A stretch of DNA of 25,523 nucleotides from Phycisphaerales bacterium UBA1161 (GCA_002311745.1 DBZL01000050.1:1-25523), one strand, 5' to 3'; positions 7,238 through 16,334 are shown, counted from the first letter of the stretch. Translations and numbers: made by a program. The notes: generated from the letters alone by a model not told the origin.

Positions 7238-9628
7238 TCAACGCGATTGGCACCAGGTGCGCCACATCTGGCGATAGGCGGCTTCCACGTCGCGGGCAAA
7301 CTGGGCGCCATCCATCAGGGGCGAAGCGGAGAGGCGCTGGCGAAGCGAAGAGCGCAGCTGAGCCAGGGCCGGCAGATCCTTGGCCAAGTCCACGGCGATC
7401 TGGACGTATTTTTGCGGCGTGTCGGCGATCAGTTGCGGCAACGATGCGTTGGACAAAATGCTCACCCCCACGCGGCCGGCGTGGATGGCTCCGGCCAGCG
7501 TGACCACGGGGACGCCCATCCAGAGGGCTTGGCAGGTGGTCGCCGTGCCGTGATAGGGATAGGTGTCCAGGGCGATGTCGATTTGCTGGTAGAGTTTCAA
7601 ATGGGCGTCCATGGTGGGCGTTTTGGCCAGGAGCTCGAGGCGGTCGGGGGTGATGCCGCCGGCGGCGAAGAGGTCCAGCAGGGATTGTCGGGGGCCGTGG
7701 TCGGCCAGGCCGCTGTGACTCTTGATGATCATGCGGCTGCTCGGGACTTGGCGAAGGATCTGCGACCAGGCGTCGACGATGGGCGCGGTGATCTTGGCCA
7801 GGGCGTTGAAGGAGCCGAAGGTGACGCGGCCGCTTGCCGAGGCGGGCAGCGGGCCGACCGGCGGGGCGTCGGGCGGCGGGCAATAGCACAAAAAGGTCCG
7901 CGGCAGACGCCAGAGTTGCTCGGTATGGAACTTTTCGGTCTGGCCCGGCGGATCGGCGTAAGCGTCGGTCAGGCGATAGTCCATCGTCTGCAATCCGGTG
8001 GTGTCGGGATAGCCCAGATAAGTGATCTGGATGGGGGCCGGCTTGCGCGCGAAGACGCGCAGGCGTGATCCCGCAGCGTGGCCGGCCAGGTCCACCAGGA
8101 GGTCGATTTGGTCGTCGCGGACCATTTGCGCCACGTCGGCGTCACTGCGGCGGGTGATGTCGCGCCAGTGGTGGGCCACCTGCTGCAATCGGCGCGTCAC
8201 GTCATCCGGCCGGGACACGTCGGCGTAACAGAAGACGTCCACCTGGGCGGCGTCGTGGGTGCGCAGGAGATTCTCCAGGAAAATGGCGACGGAATGCTCG
8301 TGGAAATAGGGGGAAAGGTAGCCGATGCGCAGGCGGCGATCGGGGTTGGGGTCGTTGCGATGCGGTTGGATTTCCCGGCTCAGGGGCCGGCCGTAATGCT
8401 CGTCCCAGCGCAAATGCTCTTGAAAGATCGTGGCCTGATCCTGGCCGTAGGCGTAGTGCAAGGTGTAGAGCCGATTGCTGTGCGACGCGGGCTCGCGCGG
8501 CTCGAGGGACATGGCCGTGTCGAAGCAGGCGATGGCCTGCTCGATCTGTCGCATCTCCTTCAGCGCCGCGCCCAAATTGTTGTGGGCCATGAAAAAATCG
8601 CGCCGATGGCGGATGGCTTGGCGGAAGGCGACGGCCGCGTTTTCCAGCCGGCCCATCACCAGCAGCACGTTGCCCAGGTTGTAGGAGGCATCGGCGTAAT
8701 CCGGCTTTCGCACCAGCGCCTGGTGATACTCGGCGACGGCTTCTTCCATGCGGCCCTGGGCGTGGTAGATCAAGCCCATGGTGTTGTGAGCGGCGGGGGA
8801 GTCGGGCATCAGCGCCACGGCCTGGCGGCAGGCCATGCAAGCCTCGTCCAACTGGCCGGCCAAGCGCAAGGCATCGGCCAGTCGCGCGCTGGCCTCGCCG
8901 GAATCGGGACGCAATGCCAGAATCTGCCGATAGGTCCCGATCGCTTCGTTCAGGTCGCCGCTGGCCTGCAGCGCCGTGCCCAGAGCCAGCATGACGGCCC
9001 AGTTGGCCGGCTCCAGGCTCAGCGCCTGGCGGAATTCGACGATGGCGTCGGCCCATTGCCCGCTGGCGGCAATGGCGTTGGCCAGATTGCTGTGGATCGC
9101 GGCGACGTCGCTGCGCAGGGCCAGCGCCCGGCGATAGGCCACGATCGCATCGTCGAATTTCTCCATGGCTTTGAGCACGGTGCCCAGATTGTTCCACGCC
9201 TCGAAGTGATCGGCCTTCAGCGCCAGCACGCGGCGAAAGGCCTCGGCGGCTTCGGACCATTGCCCCGCGGCCCGCAGCGATACGCCCAGCAGGTGATGCG
9301 CCTCGACAAAATCGGGCTTGAGCGTCACCGCCTGACGAAAGGACGAGATCGCTTCTGTATGTTGCTCCAGGTCGGCCAAGACCACGGCGAGGTGGTAGTG
9401 ACCATCCGGAGCCTGCGGGTTGAGTTCCAGGGCGCGGCGCAGCAACTGCAGGGCCGGCTCCTTTTGGCCAAGTTGATAGGAGACGACCGCCAGCAGTTGG
9501 ATGACATCGGCGTCATTCGGGCGCGAGGCCAGGATTTGCCGGTAGGCCGCCTCGGCCTCTTGTAGCTTGCCGGCCTGATGGTGGCTGACCGCGCTCTCAA
9601 ACAGTTGATCAACGGGTGTTTCGGGCAT
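7238..9628 (-). CDS. TPR-GT41 (SPINDLY/O-GlcNAc transferase-like) glycosyltransferase, copy 1
   Basis: A 796-residue protein. Residues about 5-400 are a superhelix of about eleven TPR units (repeats of the type AIVAYRRALALRSDVAAIHSN). From about 425 comes the GT41 catalytic region: RRLRIGYLSPYFHEHSVA (His equivalent to the OGT NHP histidine), LLVDLAGHAAGSRL, APIQITYLGYPDTTGLQ, MIIKSHSG, and the UDP-binding loop YPYHGTATTCQALWMG. It ends in MWRTWC. Such enzymes transfer a sugar from UDP-GlcNAc or another nucleotide sugar to Ser/Thr of proteins. The start at 9628 is preferred over 9667 because AAAGG precedes it and the protein begins at the TPR. It lies 77 bases after copy 2, probably in the same transcript. 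Confidence 0.9.
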   Translation of the reverse strand: MPETPVDQLFESAVSHHQAGKLQEAEAAYRQILASRPNDADVIQLLAVVSYQLGQKEPALQLLRRALELNPQAPDGHYHLAVVLADLEQHTEAISSFRQAVTLKPDFVEAHHLLGVSLRAAGQWSEAAEAFRRVLALKADHFEAWNNLGTVLKAMEKFDDAIVAYRRALALRSDVAAIHSNLANAIAASGQWADAIVEFRQALSLEPANWAVMLALGTALQASGDLNEAIGTYRQILALRPDSGEASARLADALRLAGQLDEACMACRQAVALMPDSPAAHNTMGLIYHAQGRMEEAVAEYHQALVRKPDYADASYNLGNVLLVMGRLENAAVAFRQAIRHRRDFFMAHNNLGAALKEMRQIEQAIACFDTAMSLEPREPASHSNRLYTLHYAYGQDQATIFQEHLRWDEHYGRPLSREIQPHRNDPNPDRRLRIGYLSPYFHEHSVAIFLENLLRTHDAAQVDVFCYADVSRPDDVTRRLQQVAHHWRDITRRSDADVAQMVRDDQIDLLVDLAGHAAGSRLRVFARKPAPIQITYLGYPDTTGLQTMDYRLTDAYADPPGQTEKFHTEQLWRLPRTFLCYCPPPDAPPVGPLPASASGRVTFGSFNALAKITAPIVDAWSQILRQVPSSRMIIKSHSGLADHGPRQSLLDLFAAGGITPDRLELLAKTPTMDAHLKLYQQIDIALDTYPYHGTATTCQALWMGVPVVTLAGAIHAGRVGVSILSNASLPQLIADTPQKYVQIAVDLAKDLPALAQLRSSLRQRLSASPLMDGAQFARDVEAAYRQMWRTWCQSR

Positions 9629-9705
9629 TGAAAGAGCCTTTCTAAATGACCCACCGTGATTCTGCAATGCTGCGGAAACCCGCGGTGCTTCGCAGCCGCC
9701 GCCAA

Positions 9706-12027
9706 CTACGGCGCGGATGTTCTAGAATCGCGGTCTTCCATTGGGGAGGATTGGCACCATCGGCGCCACATGGTGCGATACGCGGCCTCGACGTTGCGCG
9801 CCAAGCGCCGGGCATCAGTCAGGGGCGATTGGGCCATGTTCTGCCGCAACGAGGCGCGAATCCGGGCCAAGTCGACCGGACGCTGGGCCAAGCTTACCGC
9901 CATTCGCACAAACTGCTCGGGGGTATCGGCGACGCAATCGGCCAGGCCGGCGTTGGACAAAAGGCTCACCGCCACGCGGCTGGCGTGCCAGCGTCCGGCC
10001 AGCGCGATCGTCGGCACGCCCATCCAGAGTGCTTCGCAGGTGATCGTGGTGCCGTGATACGGAAACGTGTCCAGCGCCAGGTCGATGCGGTGATACGCCT
10101 CGAGGTGGCTGGAGAGGGAGGCGGTGCGATCGAGCAATTCGATTCGTTCGGGACCGATGCCGCGGGCGGCGAAAATGTCCAGCAAGCGCTTTCGCGGCGA
10201 GGGATTGTCCAGGCCGCTATGGCTCTTGATCACCATGCGGCTTTTAGGCGTCTGCCGCACGACCCGCGCCCATAAATCCGCGATGCGATCGTTCACTTTT
10301 GACAGGGCGTTGAACGAGCCGAAGGTGACGTGATCCGCGGTGGCCGCGGGCAGGGGATTGACCTCCGGGGCGCCGTCCATGGGGCCCGGGCAGAGGAACG
10401 TTTCGGGCAGGCGCACGAGTTGCTCGGTGTGCAATGCCTCGGTCATGCCGGGCGGATCGGCGTAAGCGTCGGTCAGGCGATAGTCGATTGAAGTCAATCC
10501 CGTGGTGTCCGGATAGCCCAGATAAGTGACCGCAATCGGCGCGGGCTTGCGGGCAAAGAGCAGGAGGCGATTGCCCGGCGTGTGGCCGGCGAGATCGACC
10601 AGGATGTCGATACGATCTTCGCGGATGAGCCGGGCAAGCTGCGCGTCGCCCAAATTCAGGACGTTGCGCCAGTGATGCGCCGACCGCTGCAGGCGGGCGG
10701 TGACCGCGTCCGCCCGGCCCAGGTCGGCGTAGCAGAAAACCTCGACGGCGTCGCGGTCGTGATGGGCCAGAAGGTTTTCCAGGAAAAACGCGACCGGATG
10801 CAGATGAAAATCGGGCGAGACGTAACCGATGCGCAGTCGGCGCTGAGGCGAGCGGTCATTGGGATGCGGCTCAATCGTCTTGGCCAGGGGCTGGGCGTAT
10901 TGGCGATCCCATTGCAGGTGCTGTTGAAAAACCTTTTCCGGCTGGTAATCGGGGTCGAGATGGAGCACGTAAAGGCGGTGGCTGTCGGCGGCCGGGGAAT
11001 TGGGGCAAAGGGCCAGGAACCGGTCGTAACAGGCGATGGCTTGGTGGATTTGGCCGATGTCCTTGAGCGCGCCGCCGAGATTGAGATGAGCGTCGGCCAA
11101 ATCCTTCCGCAGGTCGATGGTTTTTTGGTAGGCGTCGATGGCCTGATCGAACTTTCCGGCGGCCCGCAGGGCGTTGGCCAGATGGTGCAGCATGTCCGCA
11201 TCGCCCGGGCGCAGCGCCGATGCCGCGCCCAACGCCGCGGCGGCCGCTTCATGATCGCCCTTGGCGCGCAGGGTCAGTCCAAGATGGAAATGCGTCAGCG
11301 CTTGCTGCGGCTGCAAGGCCAGAGCCTGACGATAGGCGGCAATGGCATCGTCCAATTTGCCTTCTTCGCGCAGGGTGTTGGCCAGGTTGATGTGCGCCGC
11401 GGCCATGCCCGGTTGGAGGTCCAGGGCCCGGCGGAGGGCGTCGATCGCTTCTTGGCGTTGACCGATGGCCCGCAGGGCGTTGCCCAGGTTGTACCAGGCG
11501 TCGGCCGAATCGCCCTGCAGGCCGACGCCGCGGCGAAAAGCGGAGACGGCTTCGTGCGGCTGGCCAATCGCCACAAGTGCGTTTCCGAGGTTGACGTAAG
11601 CGGCGGCAAAGTTGGGATCGAGGTTGATCGCCTGGCGGTAGGCGGCGATGGCGTCGATGTGCTGCCGATGGGCGTGCAGGGCGTTGGCCAGGTTAAAGAG
11701 GACCGGAGCCGAATCCGGCTTGACCGCGACGGCCTGGCGCAGGGCCACGATCGCCTCTTCGTGCCGATTCAGCGCCAAGAGAGCCACTCCCAGCGTGTCG
11801 CAAAAGTCCCAACGGCTGGGATCGGCGGCGACCGCCTGTCGAAGCGCGTCGATGGCCGACTCCTTTTGGCCAAGCTGAAACGTCACCAGTCCTAAAAGAT
11901 GAAGAGCATCGGGGTGATTGGGCGCGGAAGCAAGCAATTGCCGGCACAGGGTGTGCGCTTCGTTCCATTGTCCGGACTGGAACCGGGCGATGGCCTCCTG
12001 CAATGTCTGCTGGATCGACTGGGCCAT
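9706..12027 (-). CDS. TPR-GT41 (SPINDLY/O-GlcNAc transferase-like) glycosyltransferase, copy 2
   Basis: A 773-residue paralogue of the next gene, with the same architecture: about ten TPR units over residues 1-370, then the GT41 region from about 390. Visible motifs are LRIGYVSPDFHLHPVAFF, ILVDLAGHTPGNRL, APIAVTYLGYPDTTGL, MVIKSHSG and FPYHGTTITCEALWMG, ending in MWRRWC. Catalytic motifs are conserved between the two while the TPR parts differ more, which suggests different protein targets. Its ATG lies only 3 bases after the stop codon of the HtrA-like gene, so translational coupling is likely. The donor sugar cannot be read from sequence. Confidence 0.9.
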   Translation of the reverse strand: MAQSIQQTLQEAIARFQSGQWNEAHTLCRQLLASAPNHPDALHLLGLVTFQLGQKESAIDALRQAVAADPSRWDFCDTLGVALLALNRHEEAIVALRQAVAVKPDSAPVLFNLANALHAHRQHIDAIAAYRQAINLDPNFAAAYVNLGNALVAIGQPHEAVSAFRRGVGLQGDSADAWYNLGNALRAIGQRQEAIDALRRALDLQPGMAAAHINLANTLREEGKLDDAIAAYRQALALQPQQALTHFHLGLTLRAKGDHEAAAAALGAASALRPGDADMLHHLANALRAAGKFDQAIDAYQKTIDLRKDLADAHLNLGGALKDIGQIHQAIACYDRFLALCPNSPAADSHRLYVLHLDPDYQPEKVFQQHLQWDRQYAQPLAKTIEPHPNDRSPQRRLRIGYVSPDFHLHPVAFFLENLLAHHDRDAVEVFCYADLGRADAVTARLQRSAHHWRNVLNLGDAQLARLIREDRIDILVDLAGHTPGNRLLLFARKPAPIAVTYLGYPDTTGLTSIDYRLTDAYADPPGMTEALHTEQLVRLPETFLCPGPMDGAPEVNPLPAATADHVTFGSFNALSKVNDRIADLWARVVRQTPKSRMVIKSHSGLDNPSPRKRLLDIFAARGIGPERIELLDRTASLSSHLEAYHRIDLALDTFPYHGTTITCEALWMGVPTIALAGRWHASRVAVSLLSNAGLADCVADTPEQFVRMAVSLAQRPVDLARIRASLRQNMAQSPLTDARRLARNVEAAYRTMWRRWCQSSPMEDRDSRTSAP

Positions 12028-12030
12028 GCG

Positions 12031-13455
12031 TCATTGCCCGCCGGGACCGCCCGCGCCCGCATCCTGCGGCGGCTCGATGTTGATCGTCTGCTCCTTGCCG
12101 TCCACGCGCGACACCACCAGCACCAGGGCATCGGTGGGCTTGTCCTTGCGGAACTGCAAGTAATCCTTTTTGAACTGATCCAGATCGGTCAGCGGCTTGC
12201 CGTTCATCTGCAGGACCAGGTCCTCGACGGAGAGCTTTGCGGCCTGGGCGGCAGCCTGCGGACGCAGCATGGCGATCACCACGCCGCCGGTGCTGAGGTT
12301 CATCTTCCGCCGGTAGGTGTCGCTGAACACCGCCTCGCGGACGACGAAACCCAGGTCCTTGGCGTAAAAGCGCCGCGCGGAAGCCACCTGCTTGGGCCGC
12401 GGCTCCAGCGTGACCGTGACGTCCCGCGGCGTGTCGCCTTTTTGATGAACCACCGTGAACGTCACCGTCTGCCCGACATTCATCCGCTGGATCTTACGGC
12501 TCAGGATGTAGGGCAACTCGACGGGCATGTCGCCGCGCTCCAGCGGCTGGCCGTTCATCTTGAGGATGATGTCCAGGGTCTTGAGCCCGGCACGTTCGGC
12601 CGGCGAGCCCACGACCACATCCCCGATCTGCACCGCCGGCACGTTCTGCAATCCCATGAATTCCGCAAGCTCCTTCTCCAAGCCCTTCAATTGCGGGCAG
12701 CCGATCCACGGAATGACAATCGGTTGATCCGCGGTGGGAGGATGGCTCACGCTGAACAGGAAATCGCTGGCAACGACGAACGTCTTGGCCGGGTTGTAAA
12801 GCATCCGCAGGTCCAGCTGCGGATTGTCCGGGTTGTCCAGCAGGGCGCTGAGCATGCCCTGCTGGGGGACGTATCCGACGCCCTGGCCCTTGTCGTCAAA
12901 CACGGGCGAGCCGACGCCGGCCAAATCGCCGTCCACCAGAACCTGCGGCGCCGGCCCGCGCAGCTTGGCCGAGACCGTCGCCGCCGTCACGTACGCGTGA
13001 TACCCCGACGATTTGGGCAAAATCCCCACCGAGTACAGACGCTGACCCACCTCCAGCGGCTCATCAACGAAATGCACGGCCGTCCATTTCTGCGGCGTCT
13101 TAGCGCGGATAAATGCCAGGCTGCTACGCTCATCCTGCCCCTCCAGCGTCGCATCCACCTCCGTCGCGTCCTCCGTATCGCTGGGCACGATGATTTTGAA
13201 ATCCTTCATCTGCCCGTCCGGCACCCAGAGCGGCGAGACGATGTTGATGGGGATCGCCACCAGCCCGTCCTCGCGGATGATGGTGCCCGCGGCCGTCAAC
13301 TCGTGCGATTCCAGCTCGTTTTCCCAGGTGTACTTCACCGCTACCAGCGACGGCTTGACCTGCTCGTAGAGCTTGCGCGACACATCGTCGTCGGCGCGGG
13401 CCAGAACCGGACAGCAGACCAAAGCGACGAATAAGACAACGGCTAGCGATTTCAT
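12031..13455 (-). CDS. HtrA/DegP-like PDZ protein without a recognisable protease triad
   Basis: A 474-residue exported protein. The signal peptide is about residues 1-21 (LAVVLFVALVCCPVLARA). A trypsin-like fold follows to about 220, then PDZ1 (about 255-345: DVVVGSPAERAGLKTLDIIL) and PDZ2 (about 365-455: GVVIAMLRPQAAAQAAKL). The HtrA protease motifs are degenerate. The TNxHV histidine segment reads GLVAIPINIVS. DLAVL reads SSLAFI. GNSGGPL reads AGVGSPVF, leaving no Ser at that position. All three catalytic residues therefore appear replaced, so it is more likely a periplasmic scaffold or chaperone than a protease. AGGAG lies 6-7 bases upstream of the ATG. The gene heads a likely operon with the two GT41 genes. 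Confidence 0.85.
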   Translation of the reverse strand: MKSLAVVLFVALVCCPVLARADDDVSRKLYEQVKPSLVAVKYTWENELESHELTAAGTIIREDGLVAIPINIVSPLWVPDGQMKDFKIIVPSDTEDATEVDATLEGQDERSSLAFIRAKTPQKWTAVHFVDEPLEVGQRLYSVGILPKSSGYHAYVTAATVSAKLRGPAPQVLVDGDLAGVGSPVFDDKGQGVGYVPQQGMLSALLDNPDNPQLDLRMLYNPAKTFVVASDFLFSVSHPPTADQPIVIPWIGCPQLKGLEKELAEFMGLQNVPAVQIGDVVVGSPAERAGLKTLDIILKMNGQPLERGDMPVELPYILSRKIQRMNVGQTVTFTVVHQKGDTPRDVTVTLEPRPKQVASARRFYAKDLGFVVREAVFSDTYRRKMNLSTGGVVIAMLRPQAAAQAAKLSVEDLVLQMNGKPLTDLDQFKKDYLQFRKDKPTDALVLVVSRVDGKEQTINIEPPQDAGAGGPGGQ

Positions 13456-13547
13456 GAAGGGCTCCTATGACTTGCCCGGCCCCGTGGCCGGGACGTGCGG
13501 ATAACATCCCCGAACGGCGCCGCGCCCGCAACCCCGTGAAAATCAAT

Positions 13548-13576
13548 TTGCAACTGACTTTACCTGGGCGTACAGT
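13548..13576 (+). promoter_or_regulatory. Possible sigma-70 promoter of rmuC
   Basis: TTGCAA (13548-13553) and TACAGT (13571-13576) are spaced by 17 bases and each match consensus at 4 of 6 positions. They lie 26 bases before the chosen ATG of rmuC, in the 146-base divergent gap. A 7-bp hairpin (CCCGGCC at 13475-13481 pairing with 13486-13492) lies further upstream and could affect either direction. Confidence 0.4.
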
Positions 13577-13601
13577 CGTGCCACTCGGGATGGAGCCCAC
13601 T

Positions 13602-14939
13602 ATGACGGCAACGATCGCCATCGTCGCTTTGATTCTCGGCGCCATCGCCGGATATCTGCTGGCCGAGCGGCGCTGGCGGGGCGCGGCCGCGAACCTGCAA
13701 ACCGCCGCCGCCCTGGCCGAGCAGCGCCAAGGCGATCTTTCCCAGCAACTTTCCGCGGAAAAAACGCAAACGCAGGCCCTGCGCGAGCAGCTTTCGGCCG
13801 CCCAGTCCGAGGTGGCGGCCGCGCGGGCGCAGTTTGACGCCGCACAGGCGGCGCTGCGCGAAACGTTTGCCAGCGTCTCCAGCGAAGCGCTGGAGCGCAA
13901 TAGCGAAACATTTCTGCAACTGGCCCGCGAGCGTTTCGCCACGATATCCGCTGAGGCCAGCGGCTCTCTGGACCAGCGCAAGCAGCAGATCGAAGCCATG
14001 CTCCAGCCGATGCGGCAACTGCTGGAGCAATACCAGGTGCGCGTCGCGGAGATCGAAAAATCCCGCGTCGAATCGTACAGCATGCTGCGCGAGCAGCTCG
14101 GCACGCTGGCCGAGACGCAGCGCACGCTGAACACGCAGACGTCGCAATTGGTCACGGCCCTGTCGCGTCCGGCCGTGCGCGGGCAGTGGGGCGAGATTTC
14201 CCTGCGGCGGCTGGTGGAGCTGGCGGGACTGTCGCAGAAGTGCGATTTCGTCGAACAGGAAAGCGTCGACACCGAACAGGGCCGCCTGCGCCCGGACATG
14301 GTGGTCAAGCTTCCCGGCGGGCGCGACGTGGTGATCGACTGCAAGACCAGCCTGGACGCGTTCCTGGAGGCCGCCAGCTGCGCCGATGAGGATGCCCGCC
14401 GCACCCATCTGCTCCGCCACTCCCAGCAGGTGCGCAGCCGTGCCCGCGAGCTGTGGGCCAAGAGCTATTGGTCGCAATTCTCCCACTCGCCGGAGTTCGT
14501 CGTCATGTTCCTGCCGGGCGAGGCGTTCTTGTACGCGGCCGTCGAGTACGATGGCTCGCTGATCGAGGATTGCCTCAAGAATCGGGTGATCGTCGCCACG
14601 CCGACGACGCTGATCGCGCTGCTCAAGGCCATCGAATTCGGCTGGCGGCAGGAAGCGATCTCGGAGAACGCCGAACGAATCCGCGATCTGGGCAAGGATC
14701 TGTACGACCGCATCGGCGTGGTTTTGGGGCACCTGGCCAAGCTGGGCGCCAGCTTGGCTACGACGGTATCCAACTACAATTCCGCCGTCGCGTCATTGGA
14801 AACTCGCGTCGCCGTGACGGCGCGCAAGATGGGCGAGCTGGGGGCCAAGACCGACAAGGAGATCCCCGAGCCGGCGCCCGTCGACATTTTGCCGCGCGAG
14901 GCGCGTCCGGCACTGTTCAGTCCTGAATCGGCCGGGTAA
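13602..14939 (+). CDS. rmuC: RmuC-family protein
   Basis: A 445-residue protein with an N-terminal membrane segment (about 4-20: IAIVALILGAIAGYLLA), a long coiled coil (about 25-190, rich in Gln/Ala/Glu heptads) and the RmuC nuclease-like domain. Recognisable motifs are RGQWGEISLRRLVELAG, RPDMVVKLPGGRDVVIDCK with the PD-(D/E)xK-like core, EFVVMFLPGEAF, and ATPTTLIALLKAIEFGW. E. coli RmuC limits DNA inversion at short inverted repeats. The start is set at 13602 because GGAG lies 6 bases before it and the protein then begins directly at the membrane segment. The frame upstream to 13467 has no such support. It diverges from the HtrA-like gene. Confidence 0.93.
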   Translation: MTATIAIVALILGAIAGYLLAERRWRGAAANLQTAAALAEQRQGDLSQQLSAEKTQTQALREQLSAAQSEVAAARAQFDAAQAALRETFASVSSEALERNSETFLQLARERFATISAEASGSLDQRKQQIEAMLQPMRQLLEQYQVRVAEIEKSRVESYSMLREQLGTLAETQRTLNTQTSQLVTALSRPAVRGQWGEISLRRLVELAGLSQKCDFVEQESVDTEQGRLRPDMVVKLPGGRDVVIDCKTSLDAFLEAASCADEDARRTHLLRHSQQVRSRARELWAKSYWSQFSHSPEFVVMFLPGEAFLYAAVEYDGSLIEDCLKNRVIVATPTTLIALLKAIEFGWRQEAISENAERIRDLGKDLYDRIGVVLGHLAKLGASLATTVSNYNSAVASLETRVAVTARKMGELGAKTDKEIPEPAPVDILPREARPALFSPESAG

Positions 14940-14952
14940 AGCCGATTTCAGG
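14922..14952 (+). terminator. Hairpin across the rmuC stop codon
   Basis: CCTGAATCGGC (14922-14932) pairs with GCCGATTTCAGG (14941-14952) with one bulged base. The 8-base loop contains the TAA stop of rmuC. There is no T-run after it, so if it terminates transcription it would do so weakly or with help. Confidence 0.3.
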
Positions 14953-14987
14953 TCACAGCATTCCGCTTTGGCATAGCACTCCATTTA

Positions 14988-15042
14988 ATAGCCGCGGGCG
15001 GCAGCCCGCGGACAATTTCCGCGGGCTTCCGCCCGCGGCTAT
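14988..15042. repeat. REP-like double palindrome
   Basis: Two 24-base arms (14988-15011 and 15019-15042) are reverse complements at 23 of 24 positions around the spacer ACAATTT. Each arm is itself a near-palindrome (CCGCGGGC ... GCCCGCGG), so the sequence can fold either as one long hairpin or as two short adjacent ones. It lies between rmuC and the DUF4139 genes. It could act as a terminator or be a dispersed palindromic repeat. No second copy is visible in the window. Confidence 0.8.
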
Positions 15043-15081
15043 GAAGGGCGCACCCGATCATTACCGAGATTTTCCCGGAAA

Positions 15082-15108
15082 CCTTTTGCGCGGCCGTGCG
15101 TCAAAAGG
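15082..15108. promoter_or_regulatory. Inverted repeat next to a start codon
   Basis: CCTTTTG (15082-15088) and CAAAAGG (15102-15108) flank a 13-base spacer and end 3 bases before the ATG at 15112. The right arm also contains the only purine-rich ribosome-binding sequence, so a hairpin in mRNA would hide it. Inference from position only. Confidence 0.3.
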
Positions 15109-15111
15109 GCC

Positions 15112-16314
15112 ATGAAAATCAACCGTCGGATAGGGTGGTGGATCGTTTGGGTGATCCTGGCAAGTGCACCTGCGGCGGCGCAGGCCCGGATCAAGCTGAT
15201 CACGCTGCCGGTACGCGAACGCGTCGAAATTCAGCTTGATAACCCCAGTGCCACGCTGGTCGAGGAAGAGCGGATCATCCCCCTGGTCAAAGGAGAGAAT
15301 CAGGCGGACTTCTCGTGGGCCAATACGCAGATCGATCCCTCCACGATTCTGTTTCGCGTCATCGCTCCCGTTGGCGAAAAGAATATCGACGTGCAGGTGC
15401 TCTCGGTGAGCTATCCGCCCAACGAGGCGTCGCTGGTGTGGGCGATTGCGGCGAGCGATTCAGGCTCAGCGCGCGTGCGCATCAGCTACATCCTGGGCAA
15501 TCTGGACAAAAGCTTCAGCTACCGCGCCGTGGCTGCCAGGGATGAATCGGCGCTGACGCTGTATCAGTACATCCGGTTGGAAAATCTGGCCAACGAGGAG
15601 TTCGGCAGCACGGGATTGTGGGCGGGATTCGGCAAGCGGTTTCTGCGTCCCATCGGAATCAACGAGACCAAAGAGATCCTGATGGAGAAGTTCCAGAACG
15701 TGCCGGTGCGCAAGACGTACACGTGCGATCCGCAGGAGTTCGGCTACATCGACCCTGCGCAGAAGAAGCTGCGCGTGCCGATGCACTACGTGCTGAAGAA
15801 CGACAAGGCCGACAACCTCGGCTCGGCGGCGCTGCCGTTCGGAAAAGTCCGCATCTTCATCGCCGGCAGCGGTGCGGATCAAGCCACGACGTTCCTTGGC
15901 GAGGACTGGGGCCGCTTCACTCCCATCGACGATGAAATGAGGCTTTACCTGGGCGTGGCCCAGGACGTCGTCGTCAAGCGCACCATCGAACGCAACGAGA
16001 AAATCCGCGTGGCGGGGCATCTCTTCAATCGGGACATCATCGTCAAGTACGAAATCCAGAACTTCAAGGACAAGCCGATCACGCTCGACGTCTGGGAAAA
16101 CGCGCGGTTGATCCGCGACGAGGTCGGCGGCGACAACGGCCGCGACGTGCAGTGGGATTTGGGCGATCAGACCAACTTCGATGGCGGGCTGGACAACCAG
16201 AAGAGCACGTTCGACAAGCTGCTATTCCACGTTCCTTTGCCGGCGCGCGACCAGGACGGCAAGGCGCAGACGATCACGCGAAAACTGCATCTCATCGTGA
16301 AAAACGAGTGGTAA
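15112..16314 (+). CDS. Secreted DUF4139-type protein, first of a tandem pair
   Basis: A 400-residue protein with a signal peptide (about 1-25: WWIVWVILASAPAAAQA) and a beta-rich body. Near the N-terminus it carries ADFSWANTQIDPSTI, also present in the next gene. The C-terminal half has the DUF4139 pattern: LPFGKVRIFIAGSGADQ (about 243-259), then a loop and DEMRLYLGVAQDVVVKR, then YEIQNFKDKPITLDVWE. The biochemical role of this family is not established; a cell-surface or periplasmic structural role is plausible. It is 20 bases upstream of its paralogue and surely co-transcribed. It lacks the central insert of about 60 residues seen in the partner. Confidence 0.78.
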   Translation: MKINRRIGWWIVWVILASAPAAAQARIKLITLPVRERVEIQLDNPSATLVEEERIIPLVKGENQADFSWANTQIDPSTILFRVIAPVGEKNIDVQVLSVSYPPNEASLVWAIAASDSGSARVRISYILGNLDKSFSYRAVAARDESALTLYQYIRLENLANEEFGSTGLWAGFGKRFLRPIGINETKEILMEKFQNVPVRKTYTCDPQEFGYIDPAQKKLRVPMHYVLKNDKADNLGSAALPFGKVRIFIAGSGADQATTFLGEDWGRFTPIDDEMRLYLGVAQDVVVKRTIERNEKIRVAGHLFNRDIIVKYEIQNFKDKPITLDVWENARLIRDEVGGDNGRDVQWDLGDQTNFDGGLDNQKSTFDKLLFHVPLPARDQDGKAQTITRKLHLIVKNEW

Positions 16315-16334
16315 CTGTTCCAAGGAATTGAGCC

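Noticed and set aside
8078..9565. Long plus-strand open frame opposite the first GT41 gene, and similar ones at 10582-11895 and 11899-13434
   Set aside because: They mirror genes with clear TPR, GT41 and PDZ motifs on the other strand. Their products show low-complexity Gly/Arg/Val composition and no domain. They come from high GC and regular codon use.
13467..13601. N-terminal extension of RmuC
   Set aside because: The extension crosses a hairpin and a likely promoter. The ATG at 13602 has GGAG and begins directly at the membrane anchor.
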